Shown here: positions 36,829 to 46,770 of the stretch, piece after piece
Layout of the letters: the number at the start of each line of letters is the position of its first letter
Position numbering within the stretch: position 1 is the first letter of the stretch
Assembly: GCF_027812955.1 (NCBI RefSeq)
Contig: NZ_JAPYZV010000006.1
Span: 186,001 to 250,000 of the forward strand
DNA: 64,000 nt
Direction of reading: 5' to 3'
From: Pedococcus sp. 5OH_020
Lineage (GTDB): Bacteria > Actinomycetota > Actinomycetes > Actinomycetales > Dermatophilaceae
Notes under the pieces: generated by a model
Told to the model about the DNA's origin: nothing
What the model saw: only the letters and a program-made list of their open reading frames with translations
Database searches by the model: none
Position numbers and translations under genes: made by a program

Positions 36829-36909
36829 ACGCTGCTGATGGGTGAATGATCCGGTCACGCCTTTGTCCGCCGGACAATGGTCCGCTGCCAGACGTATTCG
36901 AGGTGACCC

Positions 36910-38433
36910 ATGAGCGTTCCTCCAGACACGTCCACCATCGACGACGACGCCGCACGACTGGCGGAGCTCGGCTACAAGCAGGAGCTCCACCGTGGGATGA
37001 GCGGCTTCTCCAACTTCGCCGTCTCGTTCTCGATCATCTCCATCCTGGCCGGCTGCATCACGACGTACTACCTGGCCATGGATGCCGGAGGACCCGTGGC
37101 CATCACCATCGGGTGGCCGCTGGTCGGCGTCTTCGTCCTGTGCGTGGCGCTGGCCATGGCGGAGATCTGCTCGGCGTACCCGACCGCCGGTGGGCTGTAC
37201 TTCTGGGCCGGCCGGCTGGCCCGCACCAACAAGCGGGCCTGGGCCTGGTATGTCGGGTGGTTCAACTTCCTCGGCGAGGTGGCCGTCACCGCGGCGATCG
37301 ACTACGGCGCCGCCATCACCTGGACGGCCCTGCTCAACCTCGTCTTCGGGGCGCCCGTCTCCGCCACCTCGACCTTCGTCGCGTTCCTGGTGATCATCGT
37401 GCTGCACGGGCTGCTGAACACCTTCGGCGTCAACCTGGTCAGGCTGCTCTCCAACGTGAGCGCGTGGTGGCACCTGGCCGGCGTCGCCATCATCGTGGCG
37501 GTGCTGGCCTTCGTCCCGGACCGCCACCAGTCCCTGTCCTGGACGTTCACCGAGTTCCGCAACCAGACGGGGTTCAGCAACGGGCTCTACGCCTTCCTGA
37601 TCGGCCTGCTCATGGCGCAGTACACCTACACCGGGTACGACGCCTCGGCCCACGTCGCCGAGGAGACCAAGAGTGCGGCCACCGAGGCGCCGAAGGGCAT
37701 CGTCCGCAGCGTCTGGGTCTCGATCGTGGCGGGCTGGGTCCTGCTCATCGCGGTGACAGCGTCGATCCAGAACTATGCCGCCGAACGCACCTCCGAGACC
37801 GGCCTGCCGCCGGCGCAGATCTTCATCGACGCGGCGGGCGCCACCCTCGGCAAGCTGCTGCTGTTCATCTGCGCCGTGGCCCAGTTCTTCTGCGGGATGG
37901 CGTCCGTGACGGCGAACTCCCGGATGTCGTACGCCTTCTCCCGTGACAACGCGCTGCCGGGCTCCCAGCTGTGGTCGAAGGTGAACCCGCGCAGCGGCAC
38001 GCCGACAAACTCGATCTGGCTGTGTGTGGCGGGGTCCATCGTCCTGACCCTTCCGGCGCTCAAGAGCCTGACCGCCTACTTCGCCGTCACCTCCATCGCC
38101 GTGATCGGCCTCTACATCGCGTACGCCGCCCCGGTGCTCCTACGGCGGGTCAACCCGGACTTCCGGGAGGGCCCCTGGTCGCTGGGCCGGTGGAGCCCGG
38201 TGATCGGGTGGGTCGCCGTGGTGTGGGTGGGCTTCATCGTCATCCTCTTCATGCTTCCGCAGTACGCACCCGGGACGTTGGGCGACAGCACCTTCAACTA
38301 CGCCCCCGTCGCGGTGGTCGTGGTGTTCGCCTTCGCCACCGTGTCGTGGCTGGTGGGGGGCCGCCACCACTTCATGCGCGACGTGCCAGAGGGCCACGAC
38401 ACCAAGCCGGCCCGTGAGCTGCTGCGTGACTGA
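36910..38433 (+). CDS. APC-family amino acid/amine permease
   Basis: A 507-aa inner-membrane transporter with about 12 membrane segments. GYKQELHRGMSGFSNFAVSF at the N-terminus is typical of the APC subgroup that includes GABA, choline and ethanolamine permeases; AEICSAYPTAGGLYFWAG follows. It heads a cluster for gamma-glutamylation of an amine, so it should import that amine (ethanolamine, putrescine or similar; inference). GAGGTG precedes the ATG. Confidence 0.88.
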   Translation: MSVPPDTSTIDDDAARLAELGYKQELHRGMSGFSNFAVSFSIISILAGCITTYYLAMDAGGPVAITIGWPLVGVFVLCVALAMAEICSAYPTAGGLYFWAGRLARTNKRAWAWYVGWFNFLGEVAVTAAIDYGAAITWTALLNLVFGAPVSATSTFVAFLVIIVLHGLLNTFGVNLVRLLSNVSAWWHLAGVAIIVAVLAFVPDRHQSLSWTFTEFRNQTGFSNGLYAFLIGLLMAQYTYTGYDASAHVAEETKSAATEAPKGIVRSVWVSIVAGWVLLIAVTASIQNYAAERTSETGLPPAQIFIDAAGATLGKLLLFICAVAQFFCGMASVTANSRMSYAFSRDNALPGSQLWSKVNPRSGTPTNSIWLCVAGSIVLTLPALKSLTAYFAVTSIAVIGLYIAYAAPVLLRRVNPDFREGPWSLGRWSPVIGWVAVVWVGFIVILFMLPQYAPGTLGDSTFNYAPVAVVVVFAFATVSWLVGGRHHFMRDVPEGHDTKPARELLRD

Positions 38434-38437
38434 GGCC

Positions 38438-39166
38438 ATGTCGCCCCTGCATGAGCGGCGGCTCCCGGACGCGGTGCTGCGACCTGCCGCCGTGAACGCG
38501 TTCGAGTCGACGGTGGAGCAGCTCGCCACCGCGGTCCGGCTGGGGGTCTTCGCCCACGGCGAGCAGCTGCCGCCGGAGCGCGAGCTCGCCGAGCGGCTGG
38601 GCGTCAGCCGGGTGACGCTGCGAGAGGCCATCGCGGCCCTGCGCGACAGCGGGCTGGTGACGACGACGCGCGGGCGCGGCGGGGGCACGGTCGTCGTCTA
38701 CCGCGGGCCTGACCTGCCCCGGGACTCCGAGCCCGTTGCCGGACGCCGCGGTGCCGACCTGTCCGACGCGCTGGAGTTCCGGCGCGTGGTCGAGCCGGGC
38801 GCGGCCGCCCTGGCGGCGCGCCGGTCGCTGTCGGCAGACCAGCGGTCCTGGCTGGCGCAGGCCTGCCAGGAGGTCCGCGACGCGCCGGACTCCAAGGGCC
38901 ACCGCGTCGCGGACTCCCGGCTGCACCTGGCCGTCGCCACGCTGTCGGGGTCACCGATGCTCATCGAGGCGGTCACGCGGGCGCAGGCCGCCCTGCACGA
39001 GCTGCTCACTGCCATCCCGGTGCTGCCGACCAACATCGCCCACTCCAGCGCCCAGCACGACTGCATCGTCACCGCCATCCTCGCCGGGGACGCCGACGCC
39101 GCCCGGACCGCGATGGAGGAACACTGCGACGCCACGGCCGCCCTGCTGCGAGGACTGCTCGGATGA
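38438..39166 (+). CDS. GntR-family regulator, FCD type
   Basis: A 242-aa regulator with a winged helix (LPPERELAERLGVSRVTLREA, split as QLPPERELAERL and GVSRVTLREAI, ~residues 40-65) and a C-terminal all-helical FCD ligand domain with His/Asp metal-binding residues (SRLHLAV, HDCIVTAI). The ATG is 4 nt after the permease stop; GTG codons at 38414 and 38426 are alternatives. It probably controls the cluster through the palindrome at 36795. Confidence 0.82.
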   Translation: MSPLHERRLPDAVLRPAAVNAFESTVEQLATAVRLGVFAHGEQLPPERELAERLGVSRVTLREAIAALRDSGLVTTTRGRGGGTVVVYRGPDLPRDSEPVAGRRGADLSDALEFRRVVEPGAAALAARRSLSADQRSWLAQACQEVRDAPDSKGHRVADSRLHLAVATLSGSPMLIEAVTRAQAALHELLTAIPVLPTNIAHSSAQHDCIVTAILAGDADAARTAMEEHCDATAALLRGLLG

Positions 39167-39182
39167 CCAACCAGGAGAACAC

Positions 39183-40550
39183 ATGACGACCCCACCTCGG
39201 CTCACGGTGGAGCAGCTGCGCGCGGACATCTCCTCGGGTGCCGTGGACACCGTCGTCGTGGCCTTCACCGACATGCAGGGCCGGCTCCAAGGCAAGCGGA
39301 TCCACGGCCAGTTCTTCCTCGACAGCGTGCTCCGCCATGGGACCGAGGGCTGCAACTACCTGCTCGCTGTCGATGTCGACATGAACACGGTCGACGGGTA
39401 CGCGATCAGCTCGTGGGAGCGCGGCTACGGGGACATGATGTTCGACCTCGACCTCACCACCCTGCGTCGTACGCCGGGCCAGCCGTACTCCGCCACCGTG
39501 CAGTGCGACCTGTCGTGGCTCGACGGCAGCGGCCCCGTGCGGCCGTCACCCCGCTCCGTCCTCAAGGCGCAGGTCGACGCCGCCGCTGAGCTCGGCTTCG
39601 TGGCGCTGGCCGGGACGGAGCTGGAGTTCATCGTGTTCGAGGAGTCCTACGAGCAGGCCTGGGACCGCCGGTACCACGGACTGGTCGGTGCGAACCGGTA
39701 CAACGTCGACTACTCGATCCTGGGCGGCACGAAGGTGGAGCCGCTGCTGCGCGACATCCGCAACCAGATGTATGCCGGCGGCGTCACGGTGGAGTCGGCG
39801 AAGGGGGAGTGCAACCTCGGCCAGCATGAGATCGCCTTCCTGTACGACACCGTCGTGCGGACCTGCGACAACCACGTCGTGTACAAGAACGCCGCCAAGG
39901 AGATCGCCGCCACCCACGGGCAGTCGCTGACGTTCATGGCGAAGTTCGACGAGCGTGAGGGCAACTCGTGCCACATCCACCTGTCGCTGCGGGGAGGCGA
40001 CGGTGAGGCGGTCTTCGCGGACGACTCGCGGGAGGGCGGTCGCAGTGCGCTGTTCGAGCACTTCGTGGCAGGCGTCCAGGCAACCCTGCGCGAGTTCACC
40101 CTCCTCTACGCGCCGAACGTCAACTCCTACAAGCGGTTCCAGCCCGGCTCCTTCGCCCCCACCGCCGTCGCGTGGGGTACCGACAACCGCACCTGCGCCT
40201 TGCGGGTGGTCGGCCACGGCGCCGGGCTCAGGGTCGAGAACCGGGTCCCGGGAGGCGACGTGAACCCCTACCTCGCGGTCGCGGGGATGCTCGCCGGTGG
40301 GCTGCACGGCATCAGGCAGGAGCTGCCGCTGGAGCCCGCGTTCACCGGTAACGCCTACGCCTCGGACAAGGCGCGCGTCCCGGCGCTCCTGAGCCAAGGG
40401 CGTGACCTCTTCGCAGGCTCGGCCATCGCCCGCCACTGCTTCGGGGACGACGTCGTCGACCACTACGTCCACGCCGCCCAGGTCGAGCTCGACGCGTTCA
40501 GCTCGGCGGTCACCGACTGGGAGCGGATCAGGGGGTTCGAGAGGCTATGA
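39183..40550 (+). CDS. glutamine-synthetase-like gamma-glutamyl-amine ligase
   Basis: A 455-aa member of the glutamine synthetase superfamily that is not a housekeeping GlnA: it is short, lacks the adenylylation Tyr region and sits in a catabolic cluster. ELEFIVFE, KGECNLGQHEIAF and EGNSCHIHLSL carry the metal and ATP ligands, and ENRVPGGDVNPYLA the glutamate site. Such enzymes (PuuA, GlnA3, GlnA4, IpuC) join glutamate to the amino group of an amine. AGGAG is 5 nt before the ATG; the stop overlaps the aldehyde dehydrogenase start. Confidence 0.88.
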   Translation: MTTPPRLTVEQLRADISSGAVDTVVVAFTDMQGRLQGKRIHGQFFLDSVLRHGTEGCNYLLAVDVDMNTVDGYAISSWERGYGDMMFDLDLTTLRRTPGQPYSATVQCDLSWLDGSGPVRPSPRSVLKAQVDAAAELGFVALAGTELEFIVFEESYEQAWDRRYHGLVGANRYNVDYSILGGTKVEPLLRDIRNQMYAGGVTVESAKGECNLGQHEIAFLYDTVVRTCDNHVVYKNAAKEIAATHGQSLTFMAKFDEREGNSCHIHLSLRGGDGEAVFADDSREGGRSALFEHFVAGVQATLREFTLLYAPNVNSYKRFQPGSFAPTAVAWGTDNRTCALRVVGHGAGLRVENRVPGGDVNPYLAVAGMLAGGLHGIRQELPLEPAFTGNAYASDKARVPALLSQGRDLFAGSAIARHCFGDDVVDHYVHAAQVELDAFSSAVTDWERIRGFERL

Positions 40551-41920
40551 CCGTCCACGACGTTCTGAACCCGGCGACCGAGCAGGTCGTCACCACGGTG
40601 CCGCTCGCCGGCCTCGACCAGGCCGACGCAGCCATCGCGGCCGCGGAGTCGGCCGGTCCCGCCTGGCGCGCGGTCACACCGGCCGACCGAGGGCTGCTGC
40701 TGCGACGGTTCGCCGAACAGGTCGACTCACATTCCGAGGAGCTGGCCCAGCTCGAGGTGGCGAACGCCGGACACACCATCGGCAACGCCCGCTGGGAGGC
40801 GGGGAACGTCCGGGACGTGCTGACGTACTACTCGGCCGCCCCTGAGCGGCTGTTCGGCCGGCAGATCCCGGTCGCCGGAGGAATCGACGTGACGTTCAAG
40901 GAGCCCTTGGGGACGGTCGGCGTCATCGTCCCCTGGAACTTCCCGATGCCCATCGCGGCATGGGGCTTCGCGCCCGCCCTGGCGGCCGGGAACACGGTCG
41001 TGCTCAAGCCCGCCGAGCTCACGCCGCTCACGGCGATCCGGCTGGGGGAGCTGGCCCTTGACGCCGGCCTGCCCGAGGGCGTCTTCACCGTGGTGCCGGG
41101 GCGGGGCTCCGTGGTGGGCGAGCGGTTCGTCACCCATCCGGCGGTGCGGAAGGTGTGCTTCACGGGGTCGACCGCGGTCGGCCAGCGCATCATGCGGGGA
41201 GCGGCCGACCAGGTGAAGCGCGTGACCCTCGAGCTCGGTGGCAAGAGTGCCAACCTCGTGTTCGAGGACAGTGACCTCGAGCGTGCCGCCGCGACCGCGC
41301 CGTACGGCGTGTTCGACAACGCCGGTCAGGACTGCTGCGCGCGAAGCCGGATCCTGGTGCAGCGCAGCGTCTTCGACCGCTTCATGGAGCTCTTCGAGCC
41401 GGCCGTCAAGAACGTCGTCGTGGCGGACCCGGCAGCCGAGTCGACGGAGATGGGGCCGCTCATCAGCGATGCCCAGCGGCAGGCGGTGCGCTCGTACGTC
41501 GAGGACGCGCAGGAGCCTGTCGAGGTCGCCTTCCGAGGCCAGGCACCCCAGGGAGACGGGTACTGGTACCCCGCGACCGTCGTCCTTCCCGGCTCGACCA
41601 GCGACCGCGTCTGGCAGGAGGAGGTGTTCGGGCCCGTCGTGGCCGTCATGCCGTTCGAGGACGAGGCCGACGCAGTGGCCAAGGCCAACGACACGGCGTA
41701 CGGGCTGTCAGGCTCCATCTGGACCCGCGACGTCGGCCGTGCGATGCGGGTGGCCCGCGCTGTGGAGGCCGGCAACCTCTCGGTCAACTCGCACAGCAGC
41801 GTCCGCTACTCCACTCCCTTCGGCGGCTTCAAGCACTCCGGTCTCGGCCGGGAGCTCGGGCCTGACGCGCTCGACGCCTTCAGCGAGCTCAAGAACGTCT
41901 TCATCTCCACGGACTCCTGA
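40547..41920 (+). CDS. aldehyde dehydrogenase (gamma-glutamyl-aldehyde type)
   Basis: A 457-aa NAD(P)-dependent dehydrogenase. PWNFPMPIAAW, VTLELGGKSANLVF (catalytic Glu) and FDNAGQDCCARSR (catalytic Cys, here a Cys-Cys pair) are the class signatures. It overlaps the ligase stop by ATGA. In the Puu-like pathway it oxidises the gamma-glutamyl-amino-aldehyde to the acid (PuuC role). Confidence 0.88.
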   Translation: MTVHDVLNPATEQVVTTVPLAGLDQADAAIAAAESAGPAWRAVTPADRGLLLRRFAEQVDSHSEELAQLEVANAGHTIGNARWEAGNVRDVLTYYSAAPERLFGRQIPVAGGIDVTFKEPLGTVGVIVPWNFPMPIAAWGFAPALAAGNTVVLKPAELTPLTAIRLGELALDAGLPEGVFTVVPGRGSVVGERFVTHPAVRKVCFTGSTAVGQRIMRGAADQVKRVTLELGGKSANLVFEDSDLERAAATAPYGVFDNAGQDCCARSRILVQRSVFDRFMELFEPAVKNVVVADPAAESTEMGPLISDAQRQAVRSYVEDAQEPVEVAFRGQAPQGDGYWYPATVVLPGSTSDRVWQEEVFGPVVAVMPFEDEADAVAKANDTAYGLSGSIWTRDVGRAMRVARAVEAGNLSVNSHSSVRYSTPFGGFKHSGLGRELGPDALDAFSELKNVFISTDS

Positions 41921-41932
41921 GAGGACCACACC

Positions 41933-42700
41933 ATGGCAGGCAGGCTCGACGGCAGGGTTGCCGTCGTCACGGGCGGCTGCAGCGGCATCGGTCTGGCGAC
42001 CGTGCGCCGGTTCGCCGAGGAAGGCGCGAGCGTCGTCGTCGGCGATCTCGACGACGAGTCCGGCGAGACTGTGGCGAAGGAGGTCGACGGTGCGTACGTG
42101 CACTGTGACGTTACCGACGCCGGACAGGTGGAGGCGCTCTTCGCCGCGGCGAAGGAACGGTTCGGCTCGGTGGACGTGGCGTTCAACAATGCCGGGATCT
42201 CACCGCCGGAGGACGACTCCATCCTGACAACGGACCTCGGCGCCTGGCGCCGGGTCCAGGAGGTCAACCTCACCAGCGTGTACCTCTGCTGCAAGGCTGC
42301 GCTGCCCTACATGCTGGAGCAGAAGCGCGGGTCGATCATCAACACGGCCTCGTTCGTGGCCGTCATGGGCGCGGCCACGAGCCAGATCTCGTACACCGCC
42401 AGCAAGGGTGGGGTGCTGTCGATGTCGCGCGAGCTGGGAGTGCAGTTCGCGCGTGAGGGCATACGCGTCAACGCGCTCTGTCCGGGTCCGGTCAACACGC
42501 CGCTGCTGCGGGAGCTGTTCGCCAAGGACCCGGAGCGGGCGGCCCGGCGGCTCGTGCACATCCCGCTCGGGAGGTTCGCCGAGCCGGAGGAGATCGCCAA
42601 CGCGGTGCTCTTCCTGGCCAGCGACGAGTCCAGCTTCATCACCGCCTCGCAGTTCCTCGTCGACGGGGGAATCGCGGGCGCCTACGTCACGCCCCTCTGA
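41933..42700 (+). CDS. short-chain dehydrogenase/reductase
   Basis: A 255-aa classical SDR. TGGCSGIGLA is the NAD loop, NNAGISPPE follows, Ser-Tyr-Lys catalytic residues are in INTASFVAV and SYTASKGGV, and the Asp at the end of the second strand (VVGDLDD) suggests NAD preference. It lies between the aldehyde dehydrogenase and the hydrolase, where Puu-type clusters would have an amine oxidase. Oxidation of a gamma-glutamyl-amino-alcohol is the simplest role (inference). Confidence 0.85.
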   Translation: MAGRLDGRVAVVTGGCSGIGLATVRRFAEEGASVVVGDLDDESGETVAKEVDGAYVHCDVTDAGQVEALFAAAKERFGSVDVAFNNAGISPPEDDSILTTDLGAWRRVQEVNLTSVYLCCKAALPYMLEQKRGSIINTASFVAVMGAATSQISYTASKGGVLSMSRELGVQFAREGIRVNALCPGPVNTPLLRELFAKDPERAARRLVHIPLGRFAEPEEIANAVLFLASDESSFITASQFLVDGGIAGAYVTPL

Positions 42701-43473
42701 TGGCGACGGCTCGGATGGACTCCGCTGCGATGGACTCCGCTGCGATGGACTCCGCTCGCATGGTCAGGGCCCGGCCTGTCATCGGGATCACCTGCTACGT
42801 CGAGCCGGCGTCGCGAGGCGACTGGACCGACGTGCCGAGCTCCGTGCTGCCGCAGGCCTACGTCACCAAGGTCGAGGAGGCCGGCGGCCTCGCCGTGATC
42901 ATCCCGCCGAGGGCCGACGCCGACGAGGAGCTCGCGACGCAGGTCCTGTCCCGTCTCGACGGGCTCGTCATCGCTGGAGGCCCCGACATCGACCCCGACC
43001 GGTACTCGCAGGCACGCCACCCACACGCGCAGGACCACCGAGCGGACCGCGACGACATGGAGCTCGCCCTGGCGACCGCCGCGGCGGCCACGGACACGCC
43101 GCTGCTCGGCATCTGCCGTGGCATGCAGGTCATGGCGGTCGCCGCCGGGGGCACCCTGGAGCAGCACGTGCCTGACCGCGTCGGCCATGTCGACCACTCT
43201 CCGGCCCTGGCGGTCTACGGTCGGCACCCGGTCCGGACGGTCCCCGGAACCAGCCTCGGCCGGCTGCTGGGTCGGCAGACCGCGGTGCCGTCGTACCACC
43301 ACCAGTCCGTCCTGACCCACCCTGGCTTCGTGCCGGCGGCCTGGGCCGAAGACGGGACGCTCGAGGCGATGGAGGATCCGAACGCAAGGTTCAGGGTCGG
43401 GGTGCAGTGGCATCCGGAGGAGGGCGACGACCCGCGCCTCTTCGAGGCGCTCGTGAGCGCTGCTGCGTCCTGA
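42700..43473 (+). CDS. gamma-glutamyl-amide hydrolase (peptidase C26, PuuD-like)
   Basis: A 257-aa class I glutamine-amidotransferase-like hydrolase. The nucleophile is in GICRGMQVMAVA (~residue 148), the His-x-Glu pair in VQWHPEEGDD. It releases glutamate from the oxidised gamma-glutamyl product. The ATG overlaps the SDR stop. Residues 6-20 are three repeats of MDSA(A/R), encoded by three 15-bp DNA repeats (42715-42759), so there are five in-frame ATG codons (42700, 42715, 42730, 42745, 42760); the last is the one nearest the conserved domain and could be the true start. Confidence 0.85.
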   Translation: MATARMDSAAMDSAAMDSARMVRARPVIGITCYVEPASRGDWTDVPSSVLPQAYVTKVEEAGGLAVIIPPRADADEELATQVLSRLDGLVIAGGPDIDPDRYSQARHPHAQDHRADRDDMELALATAAAATDTPLLGICRGMQVMAVAAGGTLEQHVPDRVGHVDHSPALAVYGRHPVRTVPGTSLGRLLGRQTAVPSYHHQSVLTHPGFVPAAWAEDGTLEAMEDPNARFRVGVQWHPEEGDDPRLFEALVSAAAS

Positions 43474-43542
43474 CCACCATGCGGACCGTGGCTTGGGTGG
43501 CGACGTGAGCCGTGGGACAGTGAGCCCGTGACATCCTGGCAC

Positions 43543-43572
43543 ATGGCTACCACCATGGTGATTATCGACTAG
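43543..43572 (+). CDS. cimA leader peptide MATTMVIID
   Basis: A 9-codon frame ATG to TAG encoding M-A-T-T-M-V-I-I-D, with Val-Ile-Ile codons just before the end. CATCCT (43532-43537) lies 5 nt upstream as a possible -10 box. It is followed directly by two hairpins and a U-tract, and the downstream gene makes an isoleucine precursor, so the codons fit sensing of isoleucine/valine. Confidence 0.75.
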   Translation: MATTMVIID

Positions 43573-43628
43573 CGCGACGAGACCTCCTCGTCGCGCAGAC
43601 CTCCCGCACCCGGGGGGTCTTTTGCTTT
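43572..43628 (+). terminator. cimA transcription attenuator
   Basis: Hairpin 1: GCGCGACGAG (43572-43581) with CTCGTCGCGC (43587-43596), a perfect 10-bp stem starting at the leader stop codon. Hairpin 2: AGACCTCCC (43597-43605) with GGGGGGTCT (43612-43620), one G-U pair, then TTTTGCTTT. The octamer AGACCTCC also occurs at 43580-43587 inside hairpin 1, so two upstream strands could compete for the GGGGGGTCT arm. The remaining ~100 nt up to cimA hold no gene. Confidence 0.8.
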
Positions 43629-43729
43629 GTACGGCAACGGTGCCGGCCACACCCCGGCAGGTACCGAGCGACAGGGAGACCGCACCACCAGGACCGGCAA
43701 GACGACGCTGAGCTGACGGGAAGACCGCG

Positions 43730-45310
43730 ATGAGCGACCTGCAGGTATACGACACGACCCTGCGCGACGGCGCGCAGCAGGAGGGCCTGAACCTCTCGGT
43801 GTCCGACAAGCTCGCCATTGCCTCACACCTGGACGAGCTCGGCGTCGGCTTCATCGAGGGCGGCTGGCCGGGCGCGAACCCCAAGGACACCGAGTTCTTC
43901 GCCCGTGCCCGGACCGAGCTGCGGCTGCATAACGCGACCCTGGCCGCGTTCGGCGCCACGAGGCGGGTCGGCGGCCGCGCAGCCGACGACCCGCTCGTGC
44001 GCGCGCTGGTGGACTCCGGCGCCTCGGTGGTGACCCTCGTGGCGAAGTCCCACGTCCGCCACGTCGAGTCGGCGCTGCGGACCACGCTCGAGGAGAACCT
44101 CGAGATGGTCCGGGACACGGTGTCGTTCCTGCGGGGTGAGGGCCGGCGGGTCTTCCTCGACGCCGAGCACTTCTTCGACGGGTATGCCGCGGACCGCGGC
44201 TACGCGCTGGAGGTCGTGCGCGTCGCGATGGAGTCGGGGGCCGAAGTGGTGGCCCTGTGCGACACCAACGGAGGAATGCTGCCGAACCAGGTCGCGGACG
44301 TCGTCGCCGACGCCGTGGCCGCGACCTCCGCCCGACTCGGCATCCACTGCCACAACGACACGGGGTGCGCCGTGGCCAACTCCATGGCAGCGGTCGACGC
44401 CGGGGCCACGCACGTCCAGGGGACCATCAACGGGTACGGCGAGCGGACCGGCAACGCGGACCTCCTCACGGTGGTGAGCAACCTGCAGATCAAGCGCGGG
44501 CTTCCCCTCCTGGAGACCGACCGGCTGCGTGAGGCGACGAGGATCGCGCACTCGATCAGCGAGATCACCAACGTGCCGCCCTACTCCCGCCAGCCGTACG
44601 TGGGTGCCAGCGCGTTCGCGCACAAGGCCGGCCTGCATGCCAGCGCCATCCGCGTCGACCCGGACCTGTACCAGCACACCGACCCCCAGCACGTCGGCAA
44701 CGACATGCGCATGCTCGTCTCGGACATGGCGGGGCGAGCCAGCATCGAGCTGAAGGGGCGCGAGCTCGGGTACGACCTGTCGGGCAACGACGTGCTGCTG
44801 AGCCGGGTGCTCGCCAAGGTCAAGGAGCTGGAGCTGCGCGGCTACACGTTCGACGCGGCCGACGCCTCCTTCGAGCTCCTGCTGCGCCGTGAGGTGGAGG
44901 ACGACAGCTACACGTTCTTCGAGGTGGAGTCCTGGCGCGTCATCACCGATGCCCGCGGCGACGAGAGTGCGCTGTCCGAGGCGACGGTCAAGGTGGTCGC
45001 CGGGGGCGAGAGGGTCGTGGCGACCGGGGAGGGCAACGGCCCGGTCAACGCGCTCGACCACGCGCTGCGGCGCGCCCTGGCACCTGCCTACCCCGAGCTG
45101 GACAAGCTCGAGCTCATCGACTTCCGCGTGCGCATCCTGGACGCGGCGCACGGCACCGACGCAGTCACCCGGGTTCTCATCGAGACCTCCGACGGCGAGA
45201 CGTCCTGGGAGACCATCGGCGTCGCCGGCAATATCGTCGAGGCCTCCTGGCACGCCCTCGTGGAGGGCGTGACCTACGGCCTGGTCCGGGCCGGCGTACC
45301 CGTCCGCTGA
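43730..45310 (+). CDS. cimA: citramalate synthase
   Basis: A 526-aa DRE-TIM metallolyase that condenses pyruvate and acetyl-CoA to (R)-citramalate, opening a threonine-independent route to isoleucine. [17 protein letters not shown] is the family start, [13 protein letters not shown] holds the metal His residues and [16 protein letters not shown] follows; the C-terminal LeuA allosteric domain (~390-526) allows isoleucine feedback. The wording fits CimA rather than LeuA or homocitrate synthase. The ATG has a weak GGGAAG upstream. It is convergent with argG. Confidence 0.93.
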   Translation: MSDLQVYDTTLRDGAQQEGLNLSVSDKLAIASHLDELGVGFIEGGWPGANPKDTEFFARARTELRLHNATLAAFGATRRVGGRAADDPLVRALVDSGASVVTLVAKSHVRHVESALRTTLEENLEMVRDTVSFLRGEGRRVFLDAEHFFDGYAADRGYALEVVRVAMESGAEVVALCDTNGGMLPNQVADVVADAVAATSARLGIHCHNDTGCAVANSMAAVDAGATHVQGTINGYGERTGNADLLTVVSNLQIKRGLPLLETDRLREATRIAHSISEITNVPPYSRQPYVGASAFAHKAGLHASAIRVDPDLYQHTDPQHVGNDMRMLVSDMAGRASIELKGRELGYDLSGNDVLLSRVLAKVKELELRGYTFDAADASFELLLRREVEDDSYTFFEVESWRVITDARGDESALSEATVKVVAGGERVVATGEGNGPVNALDHALRRALAPAYPELDKLELIDFRVRILDAAHGTDAVTRVLIETSDGETSWETIGVAGNIVEASWHALVEGVTYGLVRAGVPVR

Positions 45311-45334
45311 GGAGAGCTCAGTCGGTTGCCGGGC

Positions 45335-46765
<1,431 letters not shown>

Positions 46766-46770
46766 TCAGC

